Source: Larus michahellis (Eukaryota > Chordata > Aves > Charadriiformes > Laridae). From it: a stretch of DNA of 64,000 nucleotides. The notes under the pieces are model-generated. The model did no database searches, was not told the DNA's origin, and worked only from the letters and a program-made list of their open reading frames with translations. Positions within the stretch are counted from its first letter, which is position 1, and each line of letters opens with the position of its first letter. Made by a program: the position numbers and the translations under genes. The stretch is taken from assembly GCF_964199755.1 (NCBI RefSeq), contig NC_133903.1, positions 5,845,001-5,909,000 on the forward strand, given 5' to 3'. Positions 45,401-58,600 of this stretch are shown piece by piece.

Positions 45401-48400
45401 CATTCAGTCCATAAGAATGTGGAAGCTTGTAGGAGTATTAATTACAGCCAATTATAACCTGTTTGACTAGCCAAGATGCCCAAATGGCTACTAAAACCTG
45501 CTGTTGTTTAAGATGGACATTTTTCTTCAACCAAGGAAGCCTTATGGCTTTGAGGAGCTCACACAGCAGTTGTCCAGCAGGACTGATCCGTGGTGCAGCT
45601 TGGTCAAAATTGAACATGTTCCTGAGAAATTCTTGCCTGCTGTTTGTTTGCTCTGTGGGGTCCTGATGGCTTGTCATGAATTTCTTCCAGCCCAGCTGGT
45701 GAATTTTTTAATCTGCCTGTTGATTACACAGGGACCATGTATTTACAGCTCTGCACTATTATTTTGGGTTTTTTGCATTATGAAAACACCTGGGAAGCCC
45801 TGTTGAGGACGAAATGCTCTTTGTGATGGGGCAGCAGCAACTAGCTTGGAGTCATGACTGTGAAGGCAGATGTGAAAGTTGCAACTGGATTTGTGAGCCT
45901 GGGAATGGAGGAAGTCACTTGCAGAAGTGGGAAGCAGAAACCTAAAAACTGGGCCAAGTAATTAAGCGACTGGCTGGGTGCTGTGCAAACACAGACCAAA
46001 TAGCCCTCAGTTTTCATCTGTGAAAGGGAAAAACTACCAGCTTTTCAGCTGTGATAATCAGTGATGGGTATCCAGCTGTAACCTGGGGACACGGCAGCAG
46101 TGAGGTCCCTTGGTTTAAACCAGTCCCTTGGTTTAAAAGAGACAGAGCTCAAAATGCCTGTGGCTTCCAGTACTTGGTCTGCTTCGGGGCTCCCATCTTG
46201 CTCCTGTGACCAAGAGCGATACTATGGATTTATTGAGATAAAAATGGTCGTAGCCATACATTGTAGCTATACAGCTTTGTTTCCAGGGTTATAAACAGAC
46301 GCAGCTCTCCAGACAGCCTGTGCTGCCAGGCATGACTTATTGTTGGGTGCCTCGGGAGCAGAGCACACATGAAGGAAGCTCCTGCTGACCATATGATGCC
46401 CCAAGTCTCCATGTTTATGAGCACCACACTGGTGTGATAATGCTGATTTCAGTCTTGGTACCCCTGATTCACCCCAGGTAGCTAAGTGGTAGATTAATCA
46501 CTGCACTTACCTCCTGTGGGCAAAGTGGTGCTTTTCTCATGGGCCTTGAATTTTTGTTCTTAAATGTGAAACTCTCTGTACTGCAGTGTTCCATGTCCTC
46601 TGACAGCAGTGACCACTGGTTGGCTGCTTGGTTTTAGGTACACTTCACTTTTCCCCTCCCTCTCCTATTAGTCTACAAAGTCTTTTGCCTCCCTCTCCAG
46701 CCAGATAGGGCCAGCCTCAACCACTGTCCCAGCCCACCAGGAGGAGAGGAGACCCAGCTTCCAGATGATGCTACAGAGCCAGGAGCACAGCTCCTCTTGC
46801 TCTCCTGATACTTTCCTCATCGTGAGCCCCACAGGGCGGTTTCCCTCAAGGTGAGAAACAGCTGGGAGGAGTGAGGATAATTCCTGTCCACGTGAGATCC
46901 TTGTGCAACAACACAAGTCACCTGTGGTTTGGCTGTTGTTATGAAGCCTTGATTGGTCTGGGCCCAGGGCGAAAGGGAGGGCCTGACTCTTTGGGTGACA
47001 TTCTTTGGGTGGCTGCAGGAATGATGAAGAGGAACTGTGATGGGTGATGTTGTCCATCAGCTCCTTCCTGGCAGGAAGTCCTCTCATCATGGCAAGGAGG
47101 AAGTCGAGAGGGATAGTACAAACTGTACCAACCGCAAGGGAACCCTTGTCCTCCAGCATGGGCTTACAGATTCTGACTTGGCAACTTGCTTTGGGGAACC
47201 AGATGGTAACACTGAATGAGCCCATCTTCACTACAGATACTCTGGGCCTGAGTCTGCCACTCAAAACTATGCAGACGGTCCCAACGGATGAGTGCTCCCA
47301 GCCTGGGAACAGGCAGCAAAGCCAGGCTCTATAGGTCAAATGTGCTGATTGGATTTTATTAAACAAGAAAAATACCCCCTCATCGGTCAGTGGGGCCCTG
47401 CAGTGGTCCTGTCCCCTCCTTTCTGCTGATGTGGGTGCTCATCTGACCTTCCAGGGAGCTGGTTTGGGGAGCTAAACTGGTTGAGAAGTAACCCTCCCCC
47501 CAAAAAAAAGTGATTAGTCTTCACCACAGATGGTGTATGCTGGTGTTGGTGGTAGGGAGGGAATGGGAACGGGTGGCTGGGGGTGGTGGAGGAAGGGCAG
47601 GAACCACAACCCTCTGACTTGGGTCAATTAAAACTGTTGTGGAATTTCACCCTAAGGCTTCAGTGGGATTTAATGTAAGCAATGCAGTAGCCGTGGCTTC
47701 TCGATGTGGCATGGGGAGAAACTGCACCTATGGAGCAGTAAGGAGAAAGGAATGAGGGAAGGTGCCCGCAGATGAGAATGGCTCTAACTTCTAAAGAAAC
47801 ACAACACTTGGTAATTACTAGAACTAAGCACATTTCAAACGTCACTGCCTCTTGCACTGTCAGTGCATATTCATTTTGAGAAAGACAGAATGTGCTGGGG
47901 TTGCATTCTCTCTCCTCTTTTCATGAATCTGCTAACGTGTTCAGGAAAGGTCTGTTTTCAAAGCCTGTATATTAGAGGTGTATTAATTTTGAACATGTCA
48001 AAAGGAACATTTGCACTGGAAACAGTTCTTCAAGTTTGCCTGCATCACAAATGAAACTAAAACCCTCATGCTGACCGTAAGCATGCTCCATTCTGATTAA
48101 ACTTGGGTCGATTCCAGCTGAACTCAGGCACAGGCTTACTGGGCTATACTCTCCCCCATTCATCATCTTTCTGATTTTTTTTTTTTTTTTTACTCCTTGT
48201 AACTACACTTATTTAAGGGCATTTGAAGAAATAACTTCAAGTTAAATATGACGGGAACTAAACTTTTATTTTGTCTCTCCTCAGCTTGTAGACAAATCCT
48301 TTATGTGTGGTAGGGCTGCAGACCCTGTAGATCCATGTGTCTAATCAAAGCAGATAAGAGTGTAACTCAGACCTTGCATATTTCAATGAAATGTTCATGA

Positions 48401-51400
48401 ATCCGGGAGGGAATAACCTGGGGTGAACATCACTTTGTAAGAATCTGAATATATTCTGTATCACTGTCAGCAACATGCAGATGGCTCAGGAAATTCAGAA
48501 GCGGGCCTGTGCTTGTTGAGAAATGTCTCGCTGCTTTGGCTCTGAGGGCAATAATGATCACATTTGCCCAGATTCTCATTTAATTAGCAGATTTCCAAAA
48601 TTGGGCGTTGAAGGACTTAAGTCACTATTTACCCTGTGTGGAAGCATGTGGCTTCCCAGGGAGGCTGAGAAACGCCAGCTCCTACTGGAGTTTGTGTGAG
48701 TGGAGGGTGCCCAACCTCCTGAGACACGAGGCAGGTTCTTACTTGGCTACTTAATATGGACATAAGTGCTGAATATTAAACACGCCTTCATTAGATGATG
48801 CTTGTCTCTATTTTTGAATTGATTCCTTTGAAGACCTATAGGTTAGGAGTGGGAAGGAAAACCGGTAATGGAGTGAAAATGACTGTGATTTAGAGATCGG
48901 ATTGCATACAGCTAGAGCCATGCATCAGGGTAATGAGATTCAGGCTCGTTTGGTTACGAGCACTGGAGACAGAAGCAGAAAATGTGATCCACCAAGCCAG
49001 CTCTCAGGAAATGAGAAACAATAGAGTGAGGAAATCAAATTTCAAACTGCAGGGATATATTTATCAAGTTTTCCTTAGAAATTTTGCTGGGCCTTTTGAC
49101 GTTCTCTGTGCAGCTTTTTTTTTTTTTTTTTTCCCTGTATTTTTTCGGTCAGCCGACATATGGCTGGAGGATTAGATCACTGTAAAGCACCGTTGTTTGT
49201 GACCTATTTGTTAATGCAGGGCTGGGGTCAGCGAGAAGAGACAAATGTACTTGTCATTGTTCGGTGCTTTTCAAGTGCTGTTCCTGTTGTCGCTCACGCC
49301 GTGGCCAGGCATTTGGAACAAACTCATTAGCTAATTAGTGGTGTGCTCAGCCCCACGTGGCGGTAGTCGCTGTGTGGGCGATATTCACATTATGGCTGTG
49401 GAACAGGCCCTCCTGTGGCTTCCTGGCAGCCGCTCTTCGCTAGGTTAGTTGGGAGGGCAGCCGTGGCCGGGCAGAGCCGGGGGAGGCTGCATCTGCCTCG
49501 TCTTTGCTGGGAGAGTCTCTTGCATACCAGACATGGCGCTGCAGCGCTGCTCGTCATCCTTCTGCTCCTTGCCATGCAACAGCCCCTCTACTCCCACTCG
49601 CTGGATCTACTGCCACCATCTGCCTTCTCTGCGTGGACTGCTCTGCTGCCGGCGTGGCTACCGGGGAGGTGCCGCGGCTATCAGTTTCCGGTGCCGAACT
49701 CCTACTGCAAATAGTGGCCTTGAACTCTGTCTCTGCCAACGCAGCTGAAATGTTGTGGGCTGGGAACAATTTGACAGAGCAGCTCGGGCCAACATCCACG
49801 GTGTGGTACAGCCGCCTGGAAAGAGGGATGGGGCAGCACTGGGGTGGAAAGTTTTCTATGTTAGATCCTGGATTTAAAATCGCAATATAAACAGCAGCGA
49901 CATCCTGTTGCTAATATGAAACAAGGGCCATAGATCCACTGCCACAAGTCCCCTCTCACTGGGGATGTCCTTTGCAGCCTGGGCAAATCTCTGCTGGTGC
50001 AGCTGTTATCAGTTGGGTACCTGGCCAGCGCTCCAGGAACACTGTCATTTAAGGCATTAACGCAGGAGTAATAAAAAAAAAGTGTAATTTTACTTGGCTG
50101 GCTTGTTTTGCTTGCACCAAGTAGCTTGATCTGGTTGATAGGAAATACAGTTTTGTTGATACAGGCGTGCCAGCTGCAGGAGCTCTTTGCTGGGTTTGTT
50201 GATTCCTACACTTATGCTGTAGACGGAGACACCTGGGATGGAGCTGGGAACGGAGAGGAAGCCGCCTCCTGCTTCGGAGAGTTGTCTGCCCAGACCTGGG
50301 AAGCGGGTGGGCAGGAAAGAAGGCAGCAGGAACAATCTTGTTCTTCCCATTTTATTTTACACAAGAGCTTTCTTCTCGTTCTTTAGAGCTGTCAGCACCT
50401 AATCATTAGGATTAATGAACGCACACAGAAACATTAGGTTTCCATCATTGCCATTTTCTTCTAAAGAAGAAAAGAGGGAAGTATTCTTTCAGCTCCTGCT
50501 GATAGTCAGATGCGTGCTGATCCTTTATTTTTTTTCCCCCCAGAATTTAATTCTTCCTAGCTCAAGGTTAACAGCTAAGCCAGCATCGCAGCTAACTGCA
50601 GAAGACTTGGCTTCCCAGCTACCAGATGGTATTCAAAGCATTTGAACTTGCAGCATTTCTAAACAAGTTGCTTTTAATGCAGCTTACTCGGGTGTTTCAC
50701 TGCAGTCCCCGTTCTTCTGTGTTTCAACCTCAATCCGTCTCCTATTGAGGTCAGCGGGAATTTTGCTACTGGCTCCACAGGAGAAAAGGCTGGGCCGTAA
50801 GTTTGCAGCGCTCAACCTGACCTTCCTTTCGCTTGAAAAGCGCTATCTTATAAACTGGATTTTGCTCTGAGTTTCCTTTGTTTTGTTATGCTTTAGTAAG
50901 GCAAGATTCCTCAGGAATTTGGGTTTTAAATGACCAGTAGCACTACCCAGAGCCAGCTGTAACGCGAGCAGAGTCCTGCGAGCCAGCTTCTCTCCTGACC
51001 CGCACCAACCGCGACAGTCTCCCGACCAGCGATGTCCCATTTCCTTGAATTGTCTCATGGTTTTACGATTGGAACAAATATATCCAGGGAGAACTGCCAT
51101 GAGACCACGAACCTCCTCCAACCTGTGATCCCGGACACCGGTTTAGTCATTATCCCCAGAGGGGAAGGACGTGCGCTCCCACCCACCCAGACTGCCCGGC
51201 TCCACCTGCCGAGTTCACGCCCGTGTGGCTTCACCGAGCTGCCCTTCTAGAAGATCACCCAGCGTGGCCACCAGAAAGCTCCCTCCTGCCACCCAAAAGT
51301 GTCCCCCAATCCGTAAACGTCATTATTTTGTATTGGTGTCTTTGTCAGGAGGGGGAATGGTGCAGTAACCGCACAGCATGAGGTGATGGCAGCTGCTTCG

Positions 51401-51639
51401 GGGCCTGGCAGCCCACCCAGCACCCTGCTTTTTGGGGGGCATCCCTGCAAAGCGGGGCTTCCCCCCCTGCACAATGGTTTCCCCTTGGAGACAAGAGCGA
51501 GGAGGGGGCTCCCTTCGGATTCCCGAGTGTTTTCCTTCCACCAGATGTGGCAACGGGCCCGAGCAGGAGCTGGGGCACTGCCCAGCGGCTGGTCCTGCCT
51601 CAATCCCCACTGGTGCCTGCCCCTAACCCTCCTCGGCCG

Positions 51640-52620
51640 GGAGGGCCGCGGGCCCGGCTGTGAGGAGACCGGGCCTCGGTTGCGAGGAGCCCCGGCCTGG
51701 CTGTGAGGCGTGAGGGGAGGGAGCTGCCCCCGCGGCGCGGACGGGGACGGACCGCGTTACCCGGGCGGAGGCCACCGCTCCTGCTCCCCTCCCTCACCCT
51801 TCGCCGCGCCCGGGCCGGGGCCGCGCCTCGGGGGCGCGCGCGGCCGCCGGTTCCGCCTCCTCCGCCACCTCCCCCCGGCCGCCGCCATGTTGGATGGTGC
51901 GTGTGGGTGTCAAACCCAGCGAGAGGCGGCGGCGGCGGCGGCCGGGCACCGGGACACCCCCTCCGCGCCTCCCGCGGCCCCTTCTCCGCTCCTCCCGCAC
52001 GCAGCGCCAGGTCAGTCCGGGAGCCGTGGGGCGCTTGGGTGCGGGAAGGGGGACGGACGGATGGACGGCGGCGGAAGAGCCTCCCCCCCCTCCCTCCGCC
52101 TTTCCCCTCAGCAGCGGGGTGCGGGGTGGGCGCGGGAAGGGGCCCCCCCCGGGGCTCCCCCTGGGGAGGGAGCGGGCCCGGCGGCTGGCTGCGGGGCTGG
52201 GGCGGTGGCTGAGGGCCGCGGGGCCGGGGCAGCCCCGGCTGGGGGGCCGGGGTGGCCTTTGTTGTCTCCGTGGGGTGGGCAGCAACAGTTACTGCCCATC
52301 ATGGCAGCCCGGCGGCGGGAGCAGGGAGCGGAGCTGCCGGGACCCGCCGGGCCGGGGCGGGGAGGGGACACCCCATCGCCCCGGCCCTTCGCCTCTCGGG
52401 GTGCGGGGTCCGTCCCGCTCGGGGCCGGCAGCCGCCGGAAGGGTTTTCGCCTCCGGTCGAAAGTTCGGGCCTGGCTTCTTCCTGTGCTGGGCGATGGGGC
52501 CGGCCGCCTCCCTGGAAGTCGATGGGGCTGGTGGAGGGGGGTGGCGGCGGCCTGGCCCGGCGGGGGGCTCCGCGGTGTCCGTCACCTCGTCTCTGCGTTA
52601 TTAACCTTCATCGTGGTGGT
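51640..52620 (+). promoter_or_regulatory. EPN2: CpG island promoter, probably EPN2
   Basis: About 1 kb is extremely CpG- and GC-rich, without a TATA box, next to AT-rich DNA on its right. A YY1-type element (GCCGCCATGTTGG) lies at 51881-51893; such elements usually sit at or just downstream of the start site and are directional, here reading with + strand transcription. The EPN2 identity is inferred from vertebrate gene order (GRAP then EPN2, transcribed away from GRAP). No EPN2 coding sequence is in the window, as expected if exon 1 is non-coding. Another gene, or bidirectional transcription, is possible. Confidence 0.6.
51860..52010 (+). other. EPN2: Predicted non-coding first exon (EPN2 by synteny)
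   Basis: The exon would end at the consensus donor GCCAG|GTCAGT (GT at 52011). The start is only a guess near the YY1 element. An ATG in the YY1 motif (51887) opens a frame rich in Ala and Gly with no recognisable domain; I treat it as 5' UTR. An alternative donor, GATG|GTGCGT, lies at 51897. Confidence 0.35.
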
Positions 52621-52639
52621 GTGGGATTTGTTTTATTCT

Positions 52640-55600
52640 TCCAGTAACGTTGTCAGTTTGGAAGATAGGTAGTAGTGCTTTTAATTATTTTGTAAAGGAT
52701 TTTTTTTTTTAATATATACATTTTTTTTCAGTCTTTACCTGCAGTACATGCTACAGATTGGTCTTGGGTAGTCAGGGTGCTGCATTATATTAAGCATTAT
52801 TGTTGTGAAGTATATTGAAACAAGAATTATCACAGGTTACCCACAATGGAGGTTTCCTATTTTAAAGCCATAAGGCTTATCAATAACATTTCGTCTCAGT
52901 TTTATTTGTCCAAGGGGTATGTAATGCTTCCCCCCTCCCCCTTCTTAAGTATGGCATCATCAATGATCTGAACAGCTAAGTTATATTTAACATTTACATC
53001 GATTGGAGACATTTCTTTTTCTTAATCTACTAAGAAAATATCCTGAATGATCTACATATACATACATTTTCAACAGGAGGCCTAAAATACTTGTTCAGGT
53101 TAAGGTGTGTTGCGGGTGTTACAGACTGTAGAGGCTGACTGTAGGAGTTCAAAATGCAAATCAGGCCACAAGATTAAGTTTTATTATTCTCTCCACTGAA
53201 AGACATGGTTTATGGTAATATGGAACTCTTGCATAATTCCAGTGTGTTGCTGTGTTTTGTGCGAGACAAGGTCATAGAAAAGTAGATTGTTAGGATGTAA
53301 AATAAGGGATGTTAGAATGATTTTTGATTAAAAAAAATATGATTATATAGTAATGATATCTTTAGCAAAATACAGCCTATTTAGGAAGTACTTCTAAATA
53401 TGTTTGCCTTGGCTGATTCTTGGATACGTTATTTTCCAACAAACTCATATATAGTGTTTTATTGTGAAGAATCAAAACTTTTGATAAATTTTCTTTTATG
53501 AACTTGAGGTAATGGTAAACTAGCTAGCTAGAGTTTCAAAGATAATCTTCCATATATTAAATATTTAACTATGTTATCAAAAATTATCAAGTACAAATGA
53601 ACCATGAGTATGCATTCCTCAAGAATTCTGATAAGGCCGAATTTACTGCAAGTTAAACTTCAGGAAGTTTGATTTATGGGTGCTGACTGTAACTTCCTTG
53701 ATGCCATAAAGTAACTATGTGATGTCATCCTGCTGTGACAACGGTTCTCCTACATGGTAGCTTGACTTTTATATTTGCTGACAAATGAAAGCTAATATCT
53801 GCCTTTAAGAAATGAAATATAGTGAGATACTAACAGGACGGACCACTCGCTTTATAAAAAAATAATTGACCTGTTGCCTAGGTAGGAGCTAAGTATCGTT
53901 GGATAATACTTGGGCAAGAAAAGTCCTATCTGCGAGTTGCCTGGTGGTCCTGTCCTAATAGGAGAAGAGATATCTGAGACCTGGCTGTTGCGTAGCCTGG
54001 ATGGTAATGTTCATGTTGTTTTTCACGTCTTTTATTCTTACAGTCATTTTTAATGAATAGTTGACAAACATCTGATGTCCAGTGCAAGCAGTGCTGTATA
54101 ATGCAATGAGCATAAATGAATTCAGCTTGTACTGACCGCATCATTATTTACATAACTGGTTAATCATGCTAATTTTGTTCCAGCTGTCAGCCATTTGATT
54201 GCTTTAAAACTTGGAGCTTTTAAGAAGCCTCAAATCTTGGATCACTGCTGTGAAATGCCAAAGGCCTAGTTTGTTACTTCATAAAAATGCTGATAGTCTT
54301 CCTTGATGCAGAAATTGGTGTTTTGCGTTTTCTGGGTTTTTTTTGTGTTTTTTTTTTTTTTTTGAGAGAGAAATCATTAAATGATAATCTGTTTTAGTAG
54401 AAATGCATTCCAGAGTAGTTATGATATTCATGATCTTGCTTTTCTTAGGTCTCATATGTAGGATGGGGAAATGACTATTGGTTTTACCTGGTCTAGAAGA
54501 CTATAAGTTATTCTAAAATCTTTATTTAATGACTGGTACTCAGGAAGCAACTTCCCAGTCTTCCAGTGCTGTATTTGCAAAGCGCTAAATTGTCTCTTGG
54601 GATCTGGCTAATAGAAAATGAAAGGTGCCTGGTTTGTGTGAATGTCTGTAATGTTCTTTTTCCACTTTGCCTTGCTCTGATCTGTGCAGGGAAAGTATCG
54701 AAAGGTACTAGTATCCTGCTGTCTTAAGTGCTTCAAAGAACAGCGGGCTTTTTTTGTGTATTTCAGTAGCCTGGCTGCTCATTAAGAAGGCATGAGACAC
54801 CATGGAGGAGAACAACATGTATGCTGTCCTCTAGAATAAAACCTGCTAGTCTGATTGTAGGTCCGCTAGCATTAGTATACTTCAGTTTGGTTACATACTG
54901 GTATGTGCTGAATAGTAGACCATAAAAAGTCCCAGAATTAATCAGTTTAGGTGGCTGTTACGTGGTTGCCTTCCTGTTCTGGGCGGGTGAGGGGAATTTA
55001 GAATGCCTGTGTGTCAGAATAAGTGAATTCAGAGACCGTAAGCTTCAGAATTTAGAACTAGGTGGCTGCCACAACTGAGCCTCTCGGTGAGTGGTGCAGG
55101 AGGTAGAAAGCTACGGAAAAGCTGGTATTGCTTATTTATCATTTTGCAAATAACAGTTTTGTCTCTGGTTTTCCTCAAATTTGGGATTTTGTTGATTTTA
55201 TGACAGTGCTCCAAACTATTGATAAAAGGCAAAATACTTGGATCGAACAGTTCTAAGATGTGTTTTGTGGGTAATGGGTGGTTGTAGGCTGTTCTTAATG
55301 AGTGAGTAGCTTAAATTACTGAGACTGAGTTCCTTCAAACTGTTGAATATATGTTCAGAGTTACCAGAAGTTGTTAAATGTGTGTAAATATCTAATAGTG
55401 GAGTTTGTAGGAATGATTATACTAGTTAGAAAATTAGTATTAAAGTATTTTTTGTTTTCTACTTGTAATGTCACCAGCAAGTGGAGGTATTTACCAGAAT
55501 TTGTTTTGTAATTCACTAATGTGCATTTTTATATGGAAATACTACTTTGAATCACTATGCTTAGTGAAAGGCTTTTCTTCTGTATAGATATTTTTTACCT

Positions 55601-58600
55601 CTTTTTTTGGTATTGTTACAAAAATTGAACTTAAAAATCAATCTCAGAAACAATGCCCTGTGCCGTGTTAATTGTTAATAGCGTGTATATCTGTTTTCAT
55701 GTCACCCAGGGCTGTTAACATAAATGCCTCTGACTAGTGCCTTGAGCTTGCGTTCAAGGTCAGACTCAGTCTGTTCGTGCTGCCTGTGCCTTGGCTTGCA
55801 CCCCGACTCGCCGAAGCCAGCTCTTTCCAGGTGGGGAAACATGAGTACGGAGCAGAGGAGAGCTCAGGCACCAACAGGTCCCCTCTGGCAGCGTGAGTGC
55901 AGACGGCTTTAGCAGTAGGACTGGGTGAAACCAGTCCCAGCCCAGAACTGCATAAGTCTCTGCGTTGGAGGCTCCCCTTATCTAAGTTTTATGGTGGAGG
56001 TGGCTGGGTAAGGTTCTCAAGAGTCTCAAACTCAGCATGTTTCATTGTCCTGATGCATACAGTTTATTTTCAAGTAATAAGTCTCTTTCCACGGTTAGGA
56101 GTGGATCTCTCCGAGCTGCCTAAAGTAATTGAAATTTTTGCATGAGACCTCTGCAGTTTTCTTCTACACTGTTGACTGCTGCTGTCTTTCCTCTGAGTGC
56201 TGTTTTATTAATGTTGTCTACAGTTGCTGAGTCTTCTGTCATGTAACCATATAACGAATACTAAATGTACAAGGCATGAGAAGTAGAATAGTTTTAAAGG
56301 GTGACCGAGGCAGGAGAACACTTACATGCAGTCTGCTTCTGTAGACGTGGTACAAACCTGTCTTTTGTGTTTTAGACTTCTGTCTCCTCCTTCTTTCTTG
56401 CCCTCATCATTACCTTTTACTTTGCACATGTAGATGTCTGTTCTCATGCTTATTTGAATAGCAGTTCTGGTTCCTCTCTCCAGACTGGTCACATACAGGT
56501 TTCATATGGCATGGATTTGATCACCTTTAGATCCAATCTTTTGGTGGATGTTCTTTTTTGATGGAAATTTCTGATCTTATCACTTACAGTAAAATATTAA
56601 TCTGTGAATCATTTGCTCCTTTATGCTTATAGTGCAGAACTAGATGAACTATACTTTTACAGATCAGCTAATAATTTTTTTTTTTTAAAGCTCAGAGCTG
56701 GTTATTAGTTTAAAGACATGCCAGGCACCTTACCTAGAGATGTTTTATGTCCGTTCTTCAAGATTGAAATCAGAAGACTCGCCTGCCTTGTTTGTTTTTC
56801 AGTGTTGCAGTAGTTATACTCATGGCCCATTTTTGGGCCTGTCATTCTAGAATTGACTACTTAAAGATAGATGGTGGAGTCTGGGGGTCATGGCTGAAAC
56901 GCCACATCTGTTCCTCTAGAGAAATTCAACAGCCAGACATTGATTTAATCTCCCTGCAGGATAACCTTATAGAGACTTTCCTGCAGTTCTGAGGATGTCA
57001 CTTACATAATGTAATGTCTTCTAAAATCAAACGGCTAGTTTTCATTATTTAAAAGCAGAAACCCAAGCAGAGCAAGCTTTGTATGTCTGTCTGTTGGGTC
57101 TGTTCTTTTTGGTTGAGTTTTGCCACCGAGAAATGATACAATATACGTTGTAGTCCTGCTAGTTAAAAATGTCAGCATGGGCGACAATGGTGCTAATGAT
57201 GTTAGGGATGTTCTTTTACATTTTTTTCTTTGTGTGCTTTGAAATCTTATTAATTTCTAGATTTAAGATCAATTTAGTAGTTTCTGAACCTTTACAAGGG
57301 CAATGGTCTTTTCATAGCTTTGCTAGAACAAAGACATTTTAAGAATCTTAATAGAGAATCGTATAATCTTATTACAACTGCTCCTGACTGTTTAAATCAC
57401 TTCCTTGTACTTAAATAACAATCTGTCACCAGCTATTTCTTGATTGTAGTTTTTGTCAGATGCAATTTATCCCCCTCTGTGTTTTTGTTTTTGTTTTTTT
57501 TTCCCCTGATTGTGCAACCCTTAGGTTGGCAAGCAATTTCTTTCCCAAACAGTTCTTCTGACTTCATTGGGACTAATCGCATGAGTAATTGCTCACTGGT
57601 GTAAGGGTTGTACAGTTCACAAATAAAACCTTTGTTTGTAGGACCTCATGGACAAAACCCACTAAAATAACTGATATTTACAGTTCTAATATTCCTTAGG
57701 GAACAGCAAAACAAAGTATTTTTAAAGGTAACTTCCTCCCCTGAGGTGCAGGCATGAAGACTCCCTCAAACATGTTTCCTTGTAGGTAGGAAATCTGTTC
57801 TCAAGCGGCTAGTCGTGTGTCGCTAACTGGGTGAACAAGCCCCAAGCAGCATTTTAGTTTTGTCATTCTCCTGATTTTTATTTATTTTTTTCTTTTAGTA
57901 GTGAGGATTTCTTTGGCCAAATCTGTTGACCCAATTGCCGCTGCAGCTGCTTTTCTACTAACTTTCAGCTCTGTTTGGACAGGGATGAGGCTTGTGACAA
58001 CAGCAATAAGGCATAGATGTTTGATCCAAACCTATGAAATCAGCCAAAATCTAAGATCATTAATTAATCCTTATCCTTCAGTTCTACATTGAAATATTTC
58101 AACACGCCTGCCTGTTCTCTGATGGATGGTCAAGCAGAGTGTAGTTTGTCATGTGGTATATGTAAAGGAAAGCACTTCAATTATTATTTGAAAAACAGAA
58201 CTTTAATGTTTTTAATTATTCAGTTAGTTAATTAATCAGTGAAACATCCTACCATTTTGTGACGTTGCTGGAATGTGACTAGTAATGTCTGTTTGGAGGG
58301 AGATCTGAATCATGCATTATCAGCAATATTCAGATATAGGGAAGGTCCGGTGAACCTTTGAAACGCCCCTGCCCAGGTATTTCATCATTTGATAAAAACC
58401 TCTTTCTATATGACCATTTGGAAGCGTAAGACTCGCATCTGTTCTGTTATCTAATGAAATATTTGCCTTCTGAGCCCATACTGGCTTATTGCATGGTTTT
58501 ATGATTGCTTCTTGCAGTGATTTTATTTGTTTGTTTATTTATTTAAGGGCTTGGAATGCTTATTGCTGATGAGAAGTGTTACTATTTTTTTGCTGCTGTT

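Noticed and set aside
51710-52672. 320-codon + strand frame over the CpG island
   Set aside because: Ala/Gly/Pro/Arg-rich translation of CpG-island DNA in several frames, with no domain. It is explained by composition.
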